This document shows positions 63,350 to 64,000 of a DNA stretch of 64,000 bases, piece after piece. Made by a program: the position numbers and the translations under genes. Under the pieces are notes generated by a model. The model searched no databases. It was not told the origin of the DNA and worked only from the letters and a program-made list of their open reading frames with translations. The stretch spans positions 39,718,498 through 39,782,497 of the forward strand of contig NC_071391.1 of NCBI RefSeq assembly GCF_022682495.2, written 5' to 3'. Source of the stretch: Desmodus rotundus. Lineage: Eukaryota > Chordata > Mammalia > Chiroptera > Phyllostomidae. Positions within the stretch are counted from its first letter, which is position 1. The number at the start of each line of letters is the position of its first letter.

Positions 63350-64000
63350 CACCTCTGTGGGTTGCAGAGGACCCCACCAGGAATGCAGGGCCTTATGACT
63401 CGGCCAGCAGTTAGACCCGAGCATGGCACAGGTTGGGCCAGGTACAGAAGGTCACCAGGTCAGAAGGCCCGGGTGCCTAGCAATGGGCAAAACCAGGAAC
63501 ACAAGGACCTCACCCCCAGGGTGACCTTTCCTCTCCTAGCAAGTCACTGGTCCTGTGTGTTAGACCCCCTGGCCTTCCCTGCCTAGGATAACATCTCGGC
63601 CTCACTGTTGTTTCAGCTCCAGGCCCCGAAAAGCAGCAAAACCAGAGGAGCGACACCACGGTTGCCTCAGGACCAGCCGCACTGACTAATGAGGCAGGCC
63701 CTGGTACCGACCAATCAGTGGACACCATGACCCTGAAAGGACACACCTGGAAAGCTGATAAATGCTCTATTGTGATCCTCTCCAGAGACCTCCCCTAAGA
63801 TTCCTGCCTATAAAAGAAAGATAAAACCCTCACGACAAAGGACCCAGGCCCGCTTCGCCTTCTCCCTCCTCCCCCACAGGCACGCATCTCCCAAACTCTA
63901 AGGGACCCCGCCAGATTTGCAGACAGGGGACCTACGGGCAGTAGCAGCTTGTCCCAGGCTAACCCCCTGAACCTGTCTCCAAGAAACCCCTTTCTCTGAC
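63350..64000 (+). mobile_element. Possible ERV LTR (partial, cut by the window end)
   Basis: The end of the window has LTR promoter architecture: CCAATCAG at 63,711, TATAAAAG at 63,809 and a C-rich R/U5-like stretch after it. I see no internal retroviral genes and the 5' edge is uncertain. It lies antisense to SWAP70 in an intron. It could instead be another promoter-bearing repeat or chance. Confidence 0.4.

Larger units (their letters stand above)
50170..64000 (-). other. SWAP70: SWAP70 gene, 3' portion
   Basis: This is the last part of SWAP70 on the minus strand. SWAP-70 is a PtdIns(3,4,5)P3-dependent, Rac-activating, F-actin-binding protein of B cells, mast cells and dendritic cells; it acts at membrane ruffles and was first isolated as part of a B-cell switch-recombination complex. 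The EF-hand-like and PH domains are encoded upstream (beyond 64,000). The five exons here encode the C-terminal 225 of about 585 residues: most of the coiled coil and DH-like region and the actin-binding tail. Phases join without a break and the peptide follows human SWAP-70 closely. The gene converges on SBF2. Confidence 0.95.
60635..64000 (-). other. SWAP70: SWAP70 intron upstream of the first visible exon
   Basis: No exon was found here; the expected preceding exon (basic and Glu-rich segment after the PH domain) lies beyond the window. Contents are possible L1 5'-region sequence at 60,940-61,790, a Ves SINE tail with a perfect hairpin at 61,803-61,889, L1 3' ends at about 61,890-62,140 and 62,570-62,870, and an LTR-like promoter region from about 63,350 to the window end. 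Confidence 0.75.

Overview
The window is mammalian nuclear DNA, most probably from a bat. Coding sequence is confined to short exons with GT..AG borders, introns of about 0.7 to more than 15 kb, and a background of decayed L1, L2, MIR and MER elements. At least six copies of a tRNA-derived SINE carry the 'ccctggctggtgtggctcag...ccagtcagggcacat' signature of the bat Ves family, several with clear target-site duplications. No Alu, B1/B2 or carnivore SINE was seen.

Two protein genes face each other tail to tail. On the + strand, 1 to about 27,965 is the 3' part of SBF2 (MTMR13): about 15 kb of intron, eight final coding exons (15,248-26,302, 368 codons plus stop) covering the end of the inactive myotubularin phosphatase domain, a short helical segment and the C-terminal PH domain, then a 1.65-kb 3' UTR. 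On the - strand, about 50,170-64,000 is the 3' part of SWAP70: five final coding exons (60,634 down to 51,383, 225 codons plus stop) covering the coiled-coil region and the F-actin-binding tail, then a 1.2-kb 3' UTR ending at an AATAAA followed by a GT-rich stretch. Exon phases and protein continuity check out across every junction in both genes, so both look intact here.

The 22 kb between the two poly(A) sites (27,966-50,169) has no recognisable protein gene. It holds L2, MIR, L1, MaLR, Ves, hAT and MER20 elements, a C-rich tract with G-quadruplex potential on the - strand, a compact CpG island near 45.2-45.5 kb and an unexplained 1.1-kb open frame near 43.2-44.3 kb. In human the lncRNA SBF2-AS1 starts between these two genes and runs antisense into SBF2, so the 45.3-kb island is a plausible promoter for its counterpart. 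A second, denser CpG island covers the SWAP70 stop codon and proximal 3' UTR.

The locus is conventional and I see no novel multi-gene system. The points worth following are the two CpG islands, the long intergenic open frame, and nested repeats that date one another. Human-protein comparisons and repeat names come from memory and recognition, not from a search.
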